From positions 1 through 64,000 of the forward strand of contig NZ_JACJMB010000002.1 of NCBI RefSeq assembly GCF_016902615.1: DNA of 64,000 nt, written 5' to 3'. Shown here one piece after another: positions 20,051 to 28,437 of the stretch. A program made the translations under genes and the position numbers. The notes under the pieces are model-generated. The model ran no database searches and had not been told where the DNA came from. It worked only from the letters and a program-made list of their open reading frames with translations. The stretch is from Collinsella tanakaei (GTDB lineage: Bacteria; Actinomycetota; Coriobacteriia; Coriobacteriales; Coriobacteriaceae). The number at the start of each line of letters is the position of its first letter. Within the stretch, counting starts at the first letter, position 1.

Positions 20051-21658
20051 ATGGCCATGACGAAAGAACAGATCATCGCCGACATCGAGTCCGGGGCGAC
20101 CGCTCTGGGCATCGAGTACGGCTCGACCCGCATCAAGGCGGTGCTCGTCGCATCTGACAACGAGCCTATCGCCATCGGCGCCTTCGACTGGGAGAACTCG
20201 CTGGTCGACGGCTATTGGACCTACAGCGAGGACGAGATCTTCGCCGGGCTCGCCGCGGCCTATGCAGCGTGCAAGGCCGATGTCGCCGAGAAGTACGGCG
20301 TGACGCTGAAGAAGATCGGCGCGCTGGGCATCTCCGCCATGATGCACGGCTACCTGCCGTTCGACACCGCGGGCAACCTGCTCGTGCCGTTCCGCACCTG
20401 GCGCAACACCACCACGACCCAGGCCGCTCACGAGCTCTCCGAGCTCTTCGCGTTCCACACGCCCGAGCGCTGGAGCGTGTCCCACATCTACCAGGCCGTG
20501 CTGAACGGTGAGGAGCATGTGGACAAGATCGACTTCTTCACGACGCTTGCGGGTTTCGCCCACTGGCGTCTGACCGGCGAGAAGGTGCTCTCCGTCGGCG
20601 ACGCGTCCGGCATGTTCCCCATCGACTCTGAGACGCATGACTACGACGCCACCATGCTCGCCAAGTTCGACGAGCTCGTGGCGAGCAAGGGCGTCGCCTG
20701 GAAGGTGGAGGACCTGCTGCCGAAGATCCTCGTTGCGGGCGAGTGCGCGGGGCATCTGAGCGCTGAGGGCGCCAAGCTGCTCGACGCCGACGGCGACCTC
20801 GAGCCCGGCTGTCCGGTCTGCCCGCCTGAGGGCGACGCCGGCACCGGCATGATCGCGACGAACTCCATCGCGCCGCGCACCGGCAACGTGTCCGCCGGCA
20901 CCTCGGTGTTCTCGATGATCGTCCTCGAGCACGCGCTGAAGGACGCCACCGCGCCCGAGATCGACCTCGTGACGACGCCCGTGGGCGACCCCGTCGCGAT
21001 GGTGCACTGCAACAACTGCACGTCCGACATCAACGGCTGGGTGAACCTGCTGTGCGAGTTCGCCGAGCTCATGGGTGCCGATGTGGACAAGGGCGACGCC
21101 TTCGTCAAGCTCTTCGGCGCTGCACTCGACGGCGATAAGGACGCCGGTGGCCTCGTGTCCATCCCGTTCATCTCCGGCGAGACCGTCATGGGCGTCCAGA
21201 CCGGCTACCCGCTGGTGCTGCGCGGCCAGAACTCGAAGTTCAGCATCGCCAACTTCATGCGTATGAACATCATGGCCGCCTTCGGCGCCCTGGCTGCCGG
21301 CAACGAGGCGCTGCGCGCCGAGGACGTGAAGATCGACAAGCTCTATGGCCACGGCGGCATCTTCAAGACCCCGAAGGTCGCCCAGAGCCTGCTTGCCGCG
21401 GCGCTCGAGGCCCCGGTCACCGTCATGGCGACCGCCGGCGAGGGCGGCGCGTGGGGCCAGGCCGTCGCTGCCGCCTACATGGCGTGGCACGAGGAGGGCG
21501 AGTCGCTCGCCGACTACCTCAACAACAAGGTCTTCGCCGACATGGAGGGCACCACGCTCGAGCCCGACCCGGCCGACGTCGAGGGCTACCGTGCGTTCCT
21601 CGCCACCTTCAAGCAGGCCAACGAGGCCGAGAAGGCCGCCGAGCGCGCGTTCGCGTAG
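20051..21658 (+). CDS. araB: FGGY-family sugar kinase, probable L-ribulokinase
   Basis: A 535-residue FGGY carbohydrate kinase with ATP-fold motifs (LGIEYGSTRIKAVLV near residue 18, NVSAGTSVFSMIV, LYGHGGIFKTPKVAQ). Lying between araA and araD it most likely phosphorylates L-ribulose, although this subgroup is often labelled xylulokinase-like. ATG 20051 has GAGGAGAGG upstream. A GC hairpin at about 20000-20025 followed by CTTCTTCTTT lies in the gap and may partly terminate araA transcripts. Confidence 0.85.
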   Translation: MAMTKEQIIADIESGATALGIEYGSTRIKAVLVASDNEPIAIGAFDWENSLVDGYWTYSEDEIFAGLAAAYAACKADVAEKYGVTLKKIGALGISAMMHGYLPFDTAGNLLVPFRTWRNTTTTQAAHELSELFAFHTPERWSVSHIYQAVLNGEEHVDKIDFFTTLAGFAHWRLTGEKVLSVGDASGMFPIDSETHDYDATMLAKFDELVASKGVAWKVEDLLPKILVAGECAGHLSAEGAKLLDADGDLEPGCPVCPPEGDAGTGMIATNSIAPRTGNVSAGTSVFSMIVLEHALKDATAPEIDLVTTPVGDPVAMVHCNNCTSDINGWVNLLCEFAELMGADVDKGDAFVKLFGAALDGDKDAGGLVSIPFISGETVMGVQTGYPLVLRGQNSKFSIANFMRMNIMAAFGALAAGNEALRAEDVKIDKLYGHGGIFKTPKVAQSLLAAALEAPVTVMATAGEGGAWGQAVAAAYMAWHEEGESLADYLNNKVFADMEGTTLEPDPADVEGYRAFLATFKQANEAEKAAERAFA

Positions 21659-21794
21659 CGTTTCGCGTCGCTTCCCCTTCCGCGGCCGCCGGGCATTTTG
21701 TACTAGACGACCATCGTCCGGCGGCCGCCTTCCGAAGGGTCACCGATGCCGGATGCCCTGCGGCACCCGGCTTACGAGAAAGGATTATTCGCCC

Positions 21795-22502
21795 ATGATG
21801 CTCAAAGAGCTTCGCGAGAAGGTCTACGAGGCCAATATGGACCTTCCCAAGCACGGCCTCGTCGTGTTCACCTGGGGCAACGCCTCCGAGTTCGACCGCG
21901 AGAGCGGTCTGTTCGTGATCAAGCCCTCCGGTGTGGATTACGACGAGCTCAGCCCTGAAAACATGGTCGTATGCGACCTCGAGGGCAAGGTCGTCGAGGG
22001 CGACCTCAACCCGTCCTCCGATACCGCGACGCATGCCTTCCTCTATCAGAACTGGGGCGACAAGATCGCCGGCGTCGTGCACACCCATTCCGCCTGGGCG
22101 GTTGCCTGGGCGCAGGCCGGGCGCGACGTGCCCGCCTACGGTACCACGCATGCCGACTACTTCTACGGACCCGTCCCCTGCATGCGCGGCCTGACCGAGA
22201 CCGAGATCGAGGAGGCCTACGAGCTCAACACCGGCAAGGTGATCGTCGAGGGTTTCACCGAGCGCAACATCGACCCGGTGGCCGTGCCCGCCACGCTCGT
22301 GCGCAACCACGGCCCCTTCACCTGGGGTAAGGACGCCGCGCAGGCGGTGTACCATGCCGTGGTGCTCGACGAGGTCTGCAAGATGGCTGCGCGCACCGAG
22401 ATGCTGCAGCCGGGTGTCGAGCCCGCTCCGCAGCACCTGCAGGACAAGCACTACCTGCGCAAGCACGGTCCGAACGCCTACTACGGCCAGGGCGCCCACT
22501 AG
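21795..22502 (+). CDS. araD: L-ribulose-5-phosphate 4-epimerase
   Basis: A 235-residue class II aldolase-fold enzyme that turns L-ribulose-5-phosphate into D-xylulose-5-phosphate. Zinc ligands are the pair in VVHTHSAWA and a later histidine in GTTHADYFYG/NHGPFTWG. Also visible are TWGNASEFDRESGLFVIKPS and the AraD-like substrate loop SSDTATH. Two adjacent ATG codons follow AAAGGATT. A strong hairpin terminator follows the stop. Confidence 0.92.
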   Translation: MMLKELREKVYEANMDLPKHGLVVFTWGNASEFDRESGLFVIKPSGVDYDELSPENMVVCDLEGKVVEGDLNPSSDTATHAFLYQNWGDKIAGVVHTHSAWAVAWAQAGRDVPAYGTTHADYFYGPVPCMRGLTETEIEEAYELNTGKVIVEGFTERNIDPVAVPATLVRNHGPFTWGKDAAQAVYHAVVLDEVCKMAARTEMLQPGVEPAPQHLQDKHYLRKHGPNAYYGQGAH

Positions 22503-22525
22503 CGCAAAGCTCATCGAGAGATGAA

Positions 22526-22564
22526 AAAGCGAGGGATTCCGCGGCATGCGGGGTCCCTCGCTTT
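22526..22564 (+). terminator. Intrinsic terminator after araD (possibly bidirectional)
   Basis: AAAGCGAGGGA at 22526-22536 is complementary to TCCCTCGCTTT at 22554-22564, with further pairing inside. A-rich and T-rich flanks on the two sides would let it act in both directions, ending the arabinose operon and the leftward gene at 22618. Confidence 0.85.
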
Positions 22565-22617
22565 GTGTTGCATGGACTGTGAGCGCGGTCTACGGCCGCT
22601 GGTGGCAGCGCCTCTCC

Positions 22618-23070
22618 CTACGGCTCGATGGTGACGCCCAGCTCGCGGCCGAGGATCTTTGCTGCCTCCGTCGCCGCGAGGGCGCAGTTGTTCTGGCACT
22701 GGCAGACGCGCTCGTCGCTTGTCCACTCCATGCCGCGCGTGAGGATGCGGCAGCACGGGGTGCGACGTCCGATGCCTGCGCAAAACGCGTCGTGCAGCTC
22801 TCCGGAGGCGGGCTTGGCGCGCTCCTTGGTTTCGAGCATGAGGCCCAAGAAGGTCACGCCGCCGGCAAGGGCGCCGCAGATGCAGCCCGAGCCGCCGAGG
22901 CCTGCGCCCATGCCGGCGCCCGCCGCGACCACGCTGCGCGGGAAGTCGGGCTCGAAGGCGTCCCAAAGGGCGGCGATGACCGACTCGCTGCAGTTCAGAT
23001 GGTCGGGCCCGGGCCGGTTGTTACGCTTGGCCGCTTCCTCCAAGGCGCTGAGGCTCACCGTGTCGCGCAT
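22618..23070 (-). CDS. C_GCAxxG_C_C family probable redox protein
   Basis: A 150-residue cysteine-rich protein. NCSESV begins the family pattern, GCICGALAGG is the GCxxG core, and further cysteines occur in AFCAG, TPCCRILTR and CQCQNNC. Such proteins are thought to handle redox or metal chemistry in anaerobes, but no reaction is settled. It is 23 bases downstream of the LysR gene on the same strand and may be co-transcribed. Confidence 0.75.
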   Translation of the reverse strand: MRDTVSLSALEEAAKRNNRPGPDHLNCSESVIAALWDAFEPDFPRSVVAAGAGMGAGLGGSGCICGALAGGVTFLGLMLETKERAKPASGELHDAFCAGIGRRTPCCRILTRGMEWTSDERVCQCQNNCALAATEAAKILGRELGVTIEP

Positions 23071-23093
23071 GTTCGTTCTCCTCTCGTCGATGG

Positions 23094-24062
23094 TTAGAAC
23101 CTAACGATACCCGTTCGGCCGGCATCTGTCGCGGGGGCGTTCGGGGCCGTGGTCTCCGAGGTGGCGTCCGCGTGCTGTGCCGTTCGCCGCCATGCGCGCA
23201 ACAGGGCGCGGTAACGTCCGGCGTAGCGGCTGCCGCGCTGCCAGATGAGCGCGAAGTCGTGCTCGATGGAGAAGTCCGCCGGCGTGATGTCGACAAGCGT
23301 TCCCGCGGCGAGCTCGCGCTCGACGGCGGCGCGGTAGAGGAAGCTGATGCCCGCTTTGGCCTCGACGCAGGCCTTGATGGCGGGGATGCTCGCGAGCTCG
23401 ATGGTGGCGGCGAAGTCTGCCGGTTCAAGGTCACGCGCCGCCAGGTGCTTCTCGAGGATCTCGCGTGTGCCCGAGCCGGTTTCGCGCAGGATAAGCCGGC
23501 ATGTGAGCAGGTCGCGGATAGAGGTGGGGCGCGCTATTGTTTCGGGGGCGGCGACGGCCACGTAGGGCTCGTGCGAGAAGACGGCGCTGTCGAACAGATT
23601 CCGGTTGAACGACCCCTCGACGAGCGCGAAGTCGATGTCGCCGCGGTCGATGAGGGAGACGAGCTCGGCGGTGTTGCCCGCGCACATGAGGAGGCGCTCG
23701 TCGGGATGGCGGGCAAGGTGCGCTGCCAGCAGGCGCGGGGCCACGAAGTCGACAATCGTGCGCGTGCAGCCGAGGCGCAGCGGCGGCATCGCGGTGCCGT
23801 CCGTCGCGAGCGCATGGATCTCCTCCCGCAGGCGGGTATCGTCGTTTTCCATCATGTCGAGGGCACGGTAGAGCAGCTTGCCGGCGCGCGTGGGCTCCAC
23901 GCCGCGCCCCGTTTTGGTGAAGAGCGCGCAGCCGTAGTAGGTCTCCAGCTGGCGGATGTGCTGGGAGACCGCCGGCTGCGTGATGTGGAGCGCCGCGGCG
24001 GCGCGGGTGAAGCTCTTCTGCCGGCAGACCTCCAAAAAGGTGTGCGCGCGGTAGTCCAGCAT
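23094..24062 (-). CDS. LysR-family transcriptional regulator
   Basis: A 322-residue LysR protein with N-terminal winged helix (FLEVCRQKSFTRAAAALHIT, QPAVSQHIRQLE) and a C-terminal effector domain. It is divergent from a YeiH-type transporter gene, an arrangement parallel to yeiE-yeiH in enterobacteria, so it probably controls that gene in response to a small sulfur or nutrient signal. The AT-rich 155-base gap between them is the likely binding site. Confidence 0.87.
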   Translation of the reverse strand: MLDYRAHTFLEVCRQKSFTRAAAALHITQPAVSQHIRQLETYYGCALFTKTGRGVEPTRAGKLLYRALDMMENDDTRLREEIHALATDGTAMPPLRLGCTRTIVDFVAPRLLAAHLARHPDERLLMCAGNTAELVSLIDRGDIDFALVEGSFNRNLFDSAVFSHEPYVAVAAPETIARPTSIRDLLTCRLILRETGSGTREILEKHLAARDLEPADFAATIELASIPAIKACVEAKAGISFLYRAAVERELAAGTLVDITPADFSIEHDFALIWQRGSRYAGRYRALLRAWRRTAQHADATSETTAPNAPATDAGRTGIVRF

Positions 24063-24217
24063 CGCGTCTCCTTTCCTGCGGGCGTGTGGTGCTTGAGCCG
24101 TTGCACGCCGTTCGAAATCACGAATAGTTATGACTCTATAAGCAGATAGATAGAAACGATTATAAAGGCACGTTCTAGCATGAAATCAACGAAATTGGTT
24201 GTTGGAAGGACGTGTAT

Positions 24218-25270
24218 ATGGAACTGGTTAAGAATTTCAGCAGCATGTGGAGGGGCGTGTTGTTCGCGCTCGCCATCTCTATTCCCGCATGGCTGCTCGG
24301 CAAGCAGTTCGAGGTGATCGGCGGGCCGGTGTTCGCCATTCTCTTCGGCATGGTGCTTGCTCTCATCGTGCCGGAGCGCACGGCGGCGCCGCTGCAGACG
24401 GGCGTGAAGTTCACGTCGAAGATAATCCTGCAGTACGCGGTCATCCTGCTGGGCTTCGGCCTCAACCTCACGCAGATCGCGAAGGTCGGCATGACGTCGC
24501 TGCCCATCATCGTGTCGACGATCGCCACCTCGCTCATCGTGTCCTACGTGTTGCGCCGTGCGCTCAAGATTCCGAGCAAGATCTCGACGCTCGTCGGCGT
24601 GGGCTCCTCCATCTGCGGTGGCTCGGCCATCGCGGCGACGGCGCCGGTCATCGATGCGGATGACGAGGAGATCGCCCAGTCCATCAGCGTTATCTTCCTG
24701 TTCAACGTCATCGCGGCGCTCGTGTTCCCCACGCTCGGCGGCATGCTCGGCCTCTCGAACGAGGGCTTCGGCCTCTTCGCGGGCACGGCGGTGAACGACA
24801 CGTCCTCGGTCACGGCCGCCGCGGCCGCGTGGGACGGCATGCATCCGGGTGCCAACACGCTCGATGAGGCGACGATCGTGAAGCTGACGCGCACGCTCGC
24901 CATCATCCCCATCACGCTCGCGCTCGCGTTCATGCAGGTGCGCCGCGCAAAGCGTGCCGCCGCTGCCGGCGAGGGCAACGGCGAGGCCGCCGGCACGTTC
25001 GACCTCAAGAAGATCTTCCCGTTCTTCATCATCTTCTTCGTGCTTGCGAGCGTCATCACCACGGTGTTCGCCCTGCCCGCCGAGGTGACCGTGCCCATCA
25101 AGGAACTTTCCAAGTTCTTCATCATCATGGCCATGGCGGCCATCGGCTTCAACACCAATATCGTCAAACTCGTCCGCACGGGCGGCAAGCCGATCCTCAT
25201 GGGCCTCGTCTGCTGGATCGCCATCGCGGCGGTGTCCCTGGGCATGCAGCACGTGCTCGGAATCTGGTAA
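24218..25270 (+). CDS. YeiH-family putative sulfate/anion exporter
   Basis: A 350-residue polytopic membrane protein of the UPF0324/YeiH (Cons_hypoth698) family. Family sections are [15 protein letters not shown] near residue 35, [20 protein letters not shown] near 130, and a C-terminal [13 protein letters not shown]. The ATG at 24218 lies seven bases after GGAAGGA; a GTG six bases earlier is too close. Members are proposed to export sulfite or sulfate; transport direction is not shown by sequence. Confidence 0.85.
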   Translation: MELVKNFSSMWRGVLFALAISIPAWLLGKQFEVIGGPVFAILFGMVLALIVPERTAAPLQTGVKFTSKIILQYAVILLGFGLNLTQIAKVGMTSLPIIVSTIATSLIVSYVLRRALKIPSKISTLVGVGSSICGGSAIAATAPVIDADDEEIAQSISVIFLFNVIAALVFPTLGGMLGLSNEGFGLFAGTAVNDTSSVTAAAAAWDGMHPGANTLDEATIVKLTRTLAIIPITLALAFMQVRRAKRAAAAGEGNGEAAGTFDLKKIFPFFIIFFVLASVITTVFALPAEVTVPIKELSKFFIIMAMAAIGFNTNIVKLVRTGGKPILMGLVCWIAIAAVSLGMQHVLGIW

Positions 25271-25381
25271 CCAAAGCCGAATCCGAGCTTATTGAGGAAA
25301 ACAACACTATCTACCAGCGAAAGGCAACCGCCAGGCGCCTGGCGGTTGCCTGCGTTTCGCCCTAAAATGCAGCCCTGCGGT

Positions 25382-25390
25382 TGGTAGAAT
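25382..25390 (+). promoter_or_regulatory. Extended -10 promoter of the split HTH gene
   Basis: TGGTAGAAT is a clean extended -10 (TGnTAnAAT) 67 bases upstream of the start at 25457. It is nearly identical to those in front of two prophage moron genes (27900, 50214). No good -35 was seen. Confidence 0.55.
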
Positions 25391-25456
25391 GGGCTTCGCG
25401 GCGCCTGCATACTGGAGATGCCGGCAAGCATTGCAGCCCCAATCGAAAGGCCGACC

Positions 25457-25579
25457 ATGAGCTTTCGCGACAACCTCCAGCACCTGCGTGCCACGCGCAA
25501 CATGACCCAAGAGCAGCTCGCCATGCTGCTCGGCGTATCCCGTCAATCGGTAACCAAATGGGGGACTGAGGGGGTATAA
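25457..25579 (+). pseudogene. XRE-family HTH gene, 5' fragment split by prophage
   Basis: Encodes 35 host residues: MSFRDNLQHLRATRNMTQEQ, then LAMLLGVSRQSVTKW, which is the first two and a half helices of an XRE helix-turn-helix. The frame then enters phage DNA and stops after GTEGV. The missing continuation (EAEKSYPEMDKLLKLCQIF) lies at 63149 in the same orientation. The gene is thus interrupted by integration; the fragment keeps its promoter and start, so a truncated peptide could be made. Confidence 0.9.
25554..25562. other. attL core of the prophage
   Basis: CCAAATGGG here corresponds to CCAACTGGG at 63141-63149. Host codons (ACC AAA TGG) run up to it on the left; phage sequence follows. 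Only TGGG is strictly common if the host codon was AAA, so the true overlap may be very short or tolerant of a mismatch. Confidence 0.75.
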
Positions 25580-25691
25580 GCACCAAGGAGCGCTTCGCAA
25601 CAAAACGCATCATTCCCGCAGGTAGAATACCGTTTTTCTAACTGATGCGCACAACGCAAGAAAACGCTGCGAAACGCTCCTTCCAGGCTCC

Positions 25692-25711
25692 TTCGTACCG
25701 GAATTCGTACC
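25692..25711 (+). promoter_or_regulatory. Integrase arm-type sites, left end
   Basis: Two direct copies of TTCGTACC (25692-25699, 25704-25711), 12 bases apart. A matching pair lies at 63028-63046 inside the other end. Arm sites flanking both halves of attP are expected for lambda-type tyrosine integrases. The 180-base leftmost phage stretch otherwise holds an inverted repeat (25585-25600 with 25667-25682). Confidence 0.65.
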
Positions 25712-25760
25712 GCCCAGAAGCTCCTCAAAAGACGGTTCCAGAAGGGAACGGAGACCCAGA

Positions 25761-26057
25761 ATGGCAACCGACTGGAACGCGCTCACCGCCGAAGAAGACC
25801 GCGCCTACTTCATGGCCGGGATCGTCGAGATCTCCCCGGAGAGCTTCACCCTCGAGGAGAAGCAAGAGATCCTGCGCGACATGGTCGCCGCCTCCGCGGC
25901 CATCGAGAACGCGATGCGAGACGACTTCGCCCGCTTCGACGAGGTCACCCAGACACGCCTCATCGACGCGCTCGCAGGGGCGGGCCCCAGGCACCGCGAC
26001 TGGTGGCACCGCATGCTCGTCGCCGGCCCCAGGCGCCGCGACACGATAACCATCTGA
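25761..26057 (+). CDS. Small prophage-end protein of unknown function
   Basis: A 98-residue acidic-to-basic soluble protein (MATDWNALTAEEDRAYFMAG, later EKQEILRDMVAASAAIENAM) with a probable helical core. It has a GGAGACC site upstream and is followed by a strong hairpin, so it appears as an independent rightward unit just inside attL, opposite to the lysis genes. No family was recognised. Its position next to att fits a lysogeny-expressed accessory gene. Confidence 0.55.
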   Translation: MATDWNALTAEEDRAYFMAGIVEISPESFTLEEKQEILRDMVAASAAIENAMRDDFARFDEVTQTRLIDALAGAGPRHRDWWHRMLVAGPRRRDTITI

Positions 26058-26064
26058 GCCGAGA

Positions 26065-26097
26065 CGGCCCCGCATCCCGAGAGAGGATGCGGGGCCG
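26065..26097. terminator. Strong hairpin after the attL-proximal gene
   Basis: CGGCCCCGCATCC at 26065-26077 pairs perfectly with GGATGCGGGGCCG at 26085-26097 (loop of 7). It begins 8 bases after a stop codon. There is no long T run, so termination efficiency is uncertain. It separates this gene from the convergent lysis genes. Confidence 0.65.
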
Positions 26098-26219
26098 CAC
26101 CTTGAGAAACGGAAAGAGGCGGGCCCGGGGCTTTCCAACCCTTCCCACACGCCTGCGGGCCATGGCAGGGGCCCTCCGGCGCGTGGAAAGCGTTGAAAAG
26201 CCGTGCACCTGGCACGAAC

Positions 26220-26333
26220 CTAACGGCCCGACCTGCCGGCCAGCCACGCCAGCGGCAGGAACGGCAGCGCGTACAGGCACAGTATCGCCGCCAGCACCGT
26301 GGCCACGCCCCAGCGGAGGTCGTCCCGCGTCAC
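26220..26333 (-). CDS. 37-residue membrane protein coupled to the endolysin
   Basis: Starts at a GTG overlapping the endolysin stop (GTGA) and encodes one hydrophobic helix (WGVATVLAAILCLYALPFLP) followed by a basic tail ending GRSGR. The four-base overlap and position at the end of the lysis genes suggest an accessory holin-like or release peptide. It is too short for family assignment. Confidence 0.5.
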   Translation of the reverse strand: MTRDDLRWGVATVLAAILCLYALPFLPLAWLAGRSGR

Positions 26334-27286
26334 AGCAGGATCTCGTTCACGCGCGCCTGCACGGCATCGTAGAGCGAGCCCAGGCGGCGCCTGCGCTCCT
26401 CGCCGTTGCCGTAGTCGCCGCGTATAACAGCCTGGGCGAGAGCCTCGATGTCGGCTCCGCCGGAGCCGCCCGAAGACCCGCCGCCCACGCCCAGGATCTC
26501 GTTGACCCTGGCCTGCACCGCGTCGTAGTTGGCGCCAAGCGCCGCTCGGCGCGCGTCCCCGTTGCCGTACTCGCCGCGGATCACCGCCTGCGCCAGCGCC
26601 TCGATGTCGGGAGCGGCGGGCGCGGGCGCAGCTGCAGCCGGTGCCGCAGAACCCGAGCCGCCTAGCAGGATGCGGTTCACCTCCGCCTGCACCTCGTCGT
26701 AGCGGCTCCCCAGCGCCGCGCGGCGGGCGTCGCCGTTCCCGAACTCGCCCGCGATCACGCGCGCCGCCAAGTCGGCGACGCTGCCGGAGGGAGCGCCCCC
26801 GGAAGGGCCCGGCGCGACAGCTGCCCCGCCGCCTCCCAAGATGCGCGCCTTGAGCGCCGCCCACTTGCCCGCGTCCACGTATGGCGCCGGGCACAGCTTC
26901 CCCGTCACGTCGTAGTGGCGGATCAGCCTCGTCACCCCGTGCGTAGCACGAAGGAACGCCCAGATCTCCGCCAGCGCCGCCACCTGCGAATCGGTGAAGT
27001 CCTCGCCGGCGCTCACGACCTCCACGGACACCGTGCGCTGGTTCTCGGCGAAGTCGCCCACCGCCCACGCGGTGTCCTCGAGGCGCACCGACTGCCGGAT
27101 CGACCCGTCCTTGTCCACGAACAGGTGCGCCGAGGCGCCCGTGCCGGCACGCGAGAAGTACACCAGGTTGTTGTGCGCGCTCGCAGAGGTCGCCGTGTAG
27201 TGCACCGCCATCCCGTCGATCGCGCGCCCGCCGCGCCCGGCGGTGTAGTTCGCGCCACTCGCCTGGACGAACTCGACTATGTTCAC
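26330..27286 (-). CDS. Phage endolysin: N-acetylmuramoyl-L-alanine amidase with three CW_7 repeats
   Basis: A 318-residue lysin. The N-terminal amidase_2 (PGRP-like) domain shows the zinc histidine in MAVHYTATSA and the second in RHYDVTGKLCPAPY. After residue 155 come three CW_7 (Cpl-7-type) wall-binding repeats separated by Gly/Ala/Pro linkers. Each has the core AxxVIxGxxGNGxxRRxxLG; for example DLAARVIAGEFGNGDARRAA. It cuts host peptidoglycan at lysis. It starts at a GTG overlapping the preceding small gene. Confidence 0.9.
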   Translation of the reverse strand: MNIVEFVQASGANYTAGRGGRAIDGMAVHYTATSASAHNNLVYFSRAGTGASAHLFVDKDGSIRQSVRLEDTAWAVGDFAENQRTVSVEVVSAGEDFTDSQVAALAEIWAFLRATHGVTRLIRHYDVTGKLCPAPYVDAGKWAALKARILGGGGAAVAPGPSGGAPSGSVADLAARVIAGEFGNGDARRAALGSRYDEVQAEVNRILLGGSGSAAPAAAAPAPAAPDIEALAQAVIRGEYGNGDARRAALGANYDAVQARVNEILGVGGGSSGGSGGADIEALAQAVIRGDYGNGEERRRRLGSLYDAVQARVNEILL

Positions 27287-27393
27287 TCGCCATCACCTTC
27301 CTCGGGGTCGAAGCCGTCGGGAGCCCCCTCGGGCCCCTGCTCGATCGCCGTCAGCTGCTCGGCCGTCGGCCCGAGCGTCGCCTCGTCACTCAT
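27283..27393 (-). CDS. 36-residue acidic peptide in the lysis operon
   Basis: A short leftward frame (MSDEATLGPTAEQLTAIEQG, ending EEGDGE) lies between the holin and endolysin genes, overlapping the holin end and sharing GTGA with the endolysin start. Strong acidity and tight coupling on both sides support translation. No function can be assigned. Confidence 0.45.
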   Translation of the reverse strand: MSDEATLGPTAEQLTAIEQGPEGAPDGFDPEEGDGE

Positions 27394-27610
27394 CGCGCTC
27401 ACCGCCCGCCGGCAGCGCCGCGCCCAGCTCCGCCATCACCGGCGACAGCACCGCCATCACCAGCGCCACCACCACGGCGCGCCACGTCGGCTCCAGCACC
27501 GCGCAGCCAACCAGCATGTCGACGTTGGCCACCACCACGCCCAGCACGCCCTGCACGATCGTCCGCGCCAAGCGCCACGGCCACTCGTTGCTCGTCAGGA
27601 ACTCCTCCAT
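27386..27610 (-). CDS. Phage holin
   Basis: A 74-residue protein with a short amphipathic start and two hydrophobic segments (VQGVLGVVVANVDMLVG and VVVALVMAVLSPVMAELG) and a charged tail GGERDE, typical of holins that permeabilise the membrane at the time of lysis. It is adjacent to the endolysin and directly follows a small membrane/coiled-coil gene. Confidence 0.7.
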   Translation of the reverse strand: MEEFLTSNEWPWRLARTIVQGVLGVVVANVDMLVGCAVLEPTWRAVVVALVMAVLSPVMAELGAALPAGGERDE

Positions 27611-27826
27611 CTAACGGCCCTCCTTCATGTTCTCGATCTCGGCCTTCACGACGGACACGTCCCGCTCCAGGGCGTAGGTGCGCTCCATCAGGCAGTTGTG
27701 CTTCTCCACCTGCCTCGTCAGGTTGTCGATCTTGACTTCCATCACCGCGCGGTTGCGCGAGTTGGACACCACCACGCCCACGAGGGTGAGCACCCCCGTC
27801 ACGAGCGCCGCGACCACCGACTCCAT
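27611..27826 (-). CDS. Small membrane/coiled-coil lysis protein (XhlA-like)
   Basis: A 71-residue product with an N-terminal hydrophobic helix (MESVVAALVTGVLTLVGVVV) then a coiled-coil-like tail (DNLTRQVEKHNCLMERTY, ALERDVSVVKAEIENM). The ATG at 27826 follows GGGGAGGAGG; longer starts lack a site. This form resembles hemolysin XhlA-type phage proteins that work with holins. Confidence 0.6.
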   Translation of the reverse strand: MESVVAALVTGVLTLVGVVVSNSRNRAVMEVKIDNLTRQVEKHNCLMERTYALERDVSVVKAEIENMKEGR

Positions 27827-27899
27827 GCGCGCCTCCTCCCCGGACGGGACGCCCCGCCCGCCACGAGTGTCCCGCGCGGTCACAAAACGCCTGTTCGGC

Positions 27900-27908
27900 T
27901 GGTAAAAT
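27900..27908 (+). promoter_or_regulatory. Extended -10 promoter of the low-GC moron
   Basis: TGGTAAAAT, a TGn-extended -10, lies about 95 bases upstream of the rightward gene at 28003, inside an otherwise leftward operon. It shares its surroundings (GGCTGGTAAAATGAGC versus CGCTGGTAGAATGAGC) with the promoter of the HEPN gene at 50214. Confidence 0.6.
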
Positions 27909-28002
27909 GAGCGAAGTGTTGCATTCTGTTTCTTCACAAAGAAGTTCACATGGAAGCGAGTTCTGTCGATAATCAGACCGAACGTGAAGTTGGGGGTGCG
28001 AG

Positions 28003-28437
28003 ATGAATAAGGCGAATGTGATAAACGGCCTCAAAGAATTTGGATCTTCAGTAATCGATGGGGTACGGGAAGACTTTCAGACCCAGATAGACCAAGAAAT
28101 TCAAGAGGCTGTGGATCTAGAGTTTTCCCGAGGAATAGACAGGGCGGTAGCGGCGCTATTCGAGGTGACCGAAGACAGGGTCGCTATCGTTACGGCCCTT
28201 CAGAAGCACTGGGGTATTGGCATCAAAGAAGCTGAGGAAAGAGTCCAGTGGGAGGCTCGAACACGCGCGCCGATGCGCAGCCTTGAGAGATTTCTCAAAG
28301 AGAAGAAGAACTACACCGATGATGAGGCGCGTAAATTCATGCGCGACAACAAGGTCGTGTCGCTACTCCGCCAAGATCCGGAGCTTTCTACAATGAAACC
28401 CGAACAGCTCTACAAAGAGCTTCAGAAACGCTCTTAA
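28003..28437 (+). CDS. Moron-like cargo gene, unknown function
   Basis: A 144-residue charged, mostly helical protein (MNKANVINGLKEFGSSVIDG, with FEVTEDRVAIVTALQKHWGI and YTDDEARKFMRDNKVVSLL). It is read against the surrounding late operon, between the fibre and holin genes. It has its own promoter (27900), GGGGGTG ribosome site and a hairpin terminator (28522-28565). Base composition is close to 50 percent GC, well below the flanks, marking separate origin. These are the defining traits of a moron expressed in the lysogen. A defence or conversion role is plausible but not shown. Confidence 0.7.
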   Translation: MNKANVINGLKEFGSSVIDGVREDFQTQIDQEIQEAVDLEFSRGIDRAVAALFEVTEDRVAIVTALQKHWGIGIKEAEERVQWEARTRAPMRSLERFLKEKKNYTDDEARKFMRDNKVVSLLRQDPELSTMKPEQLYKELQKRS

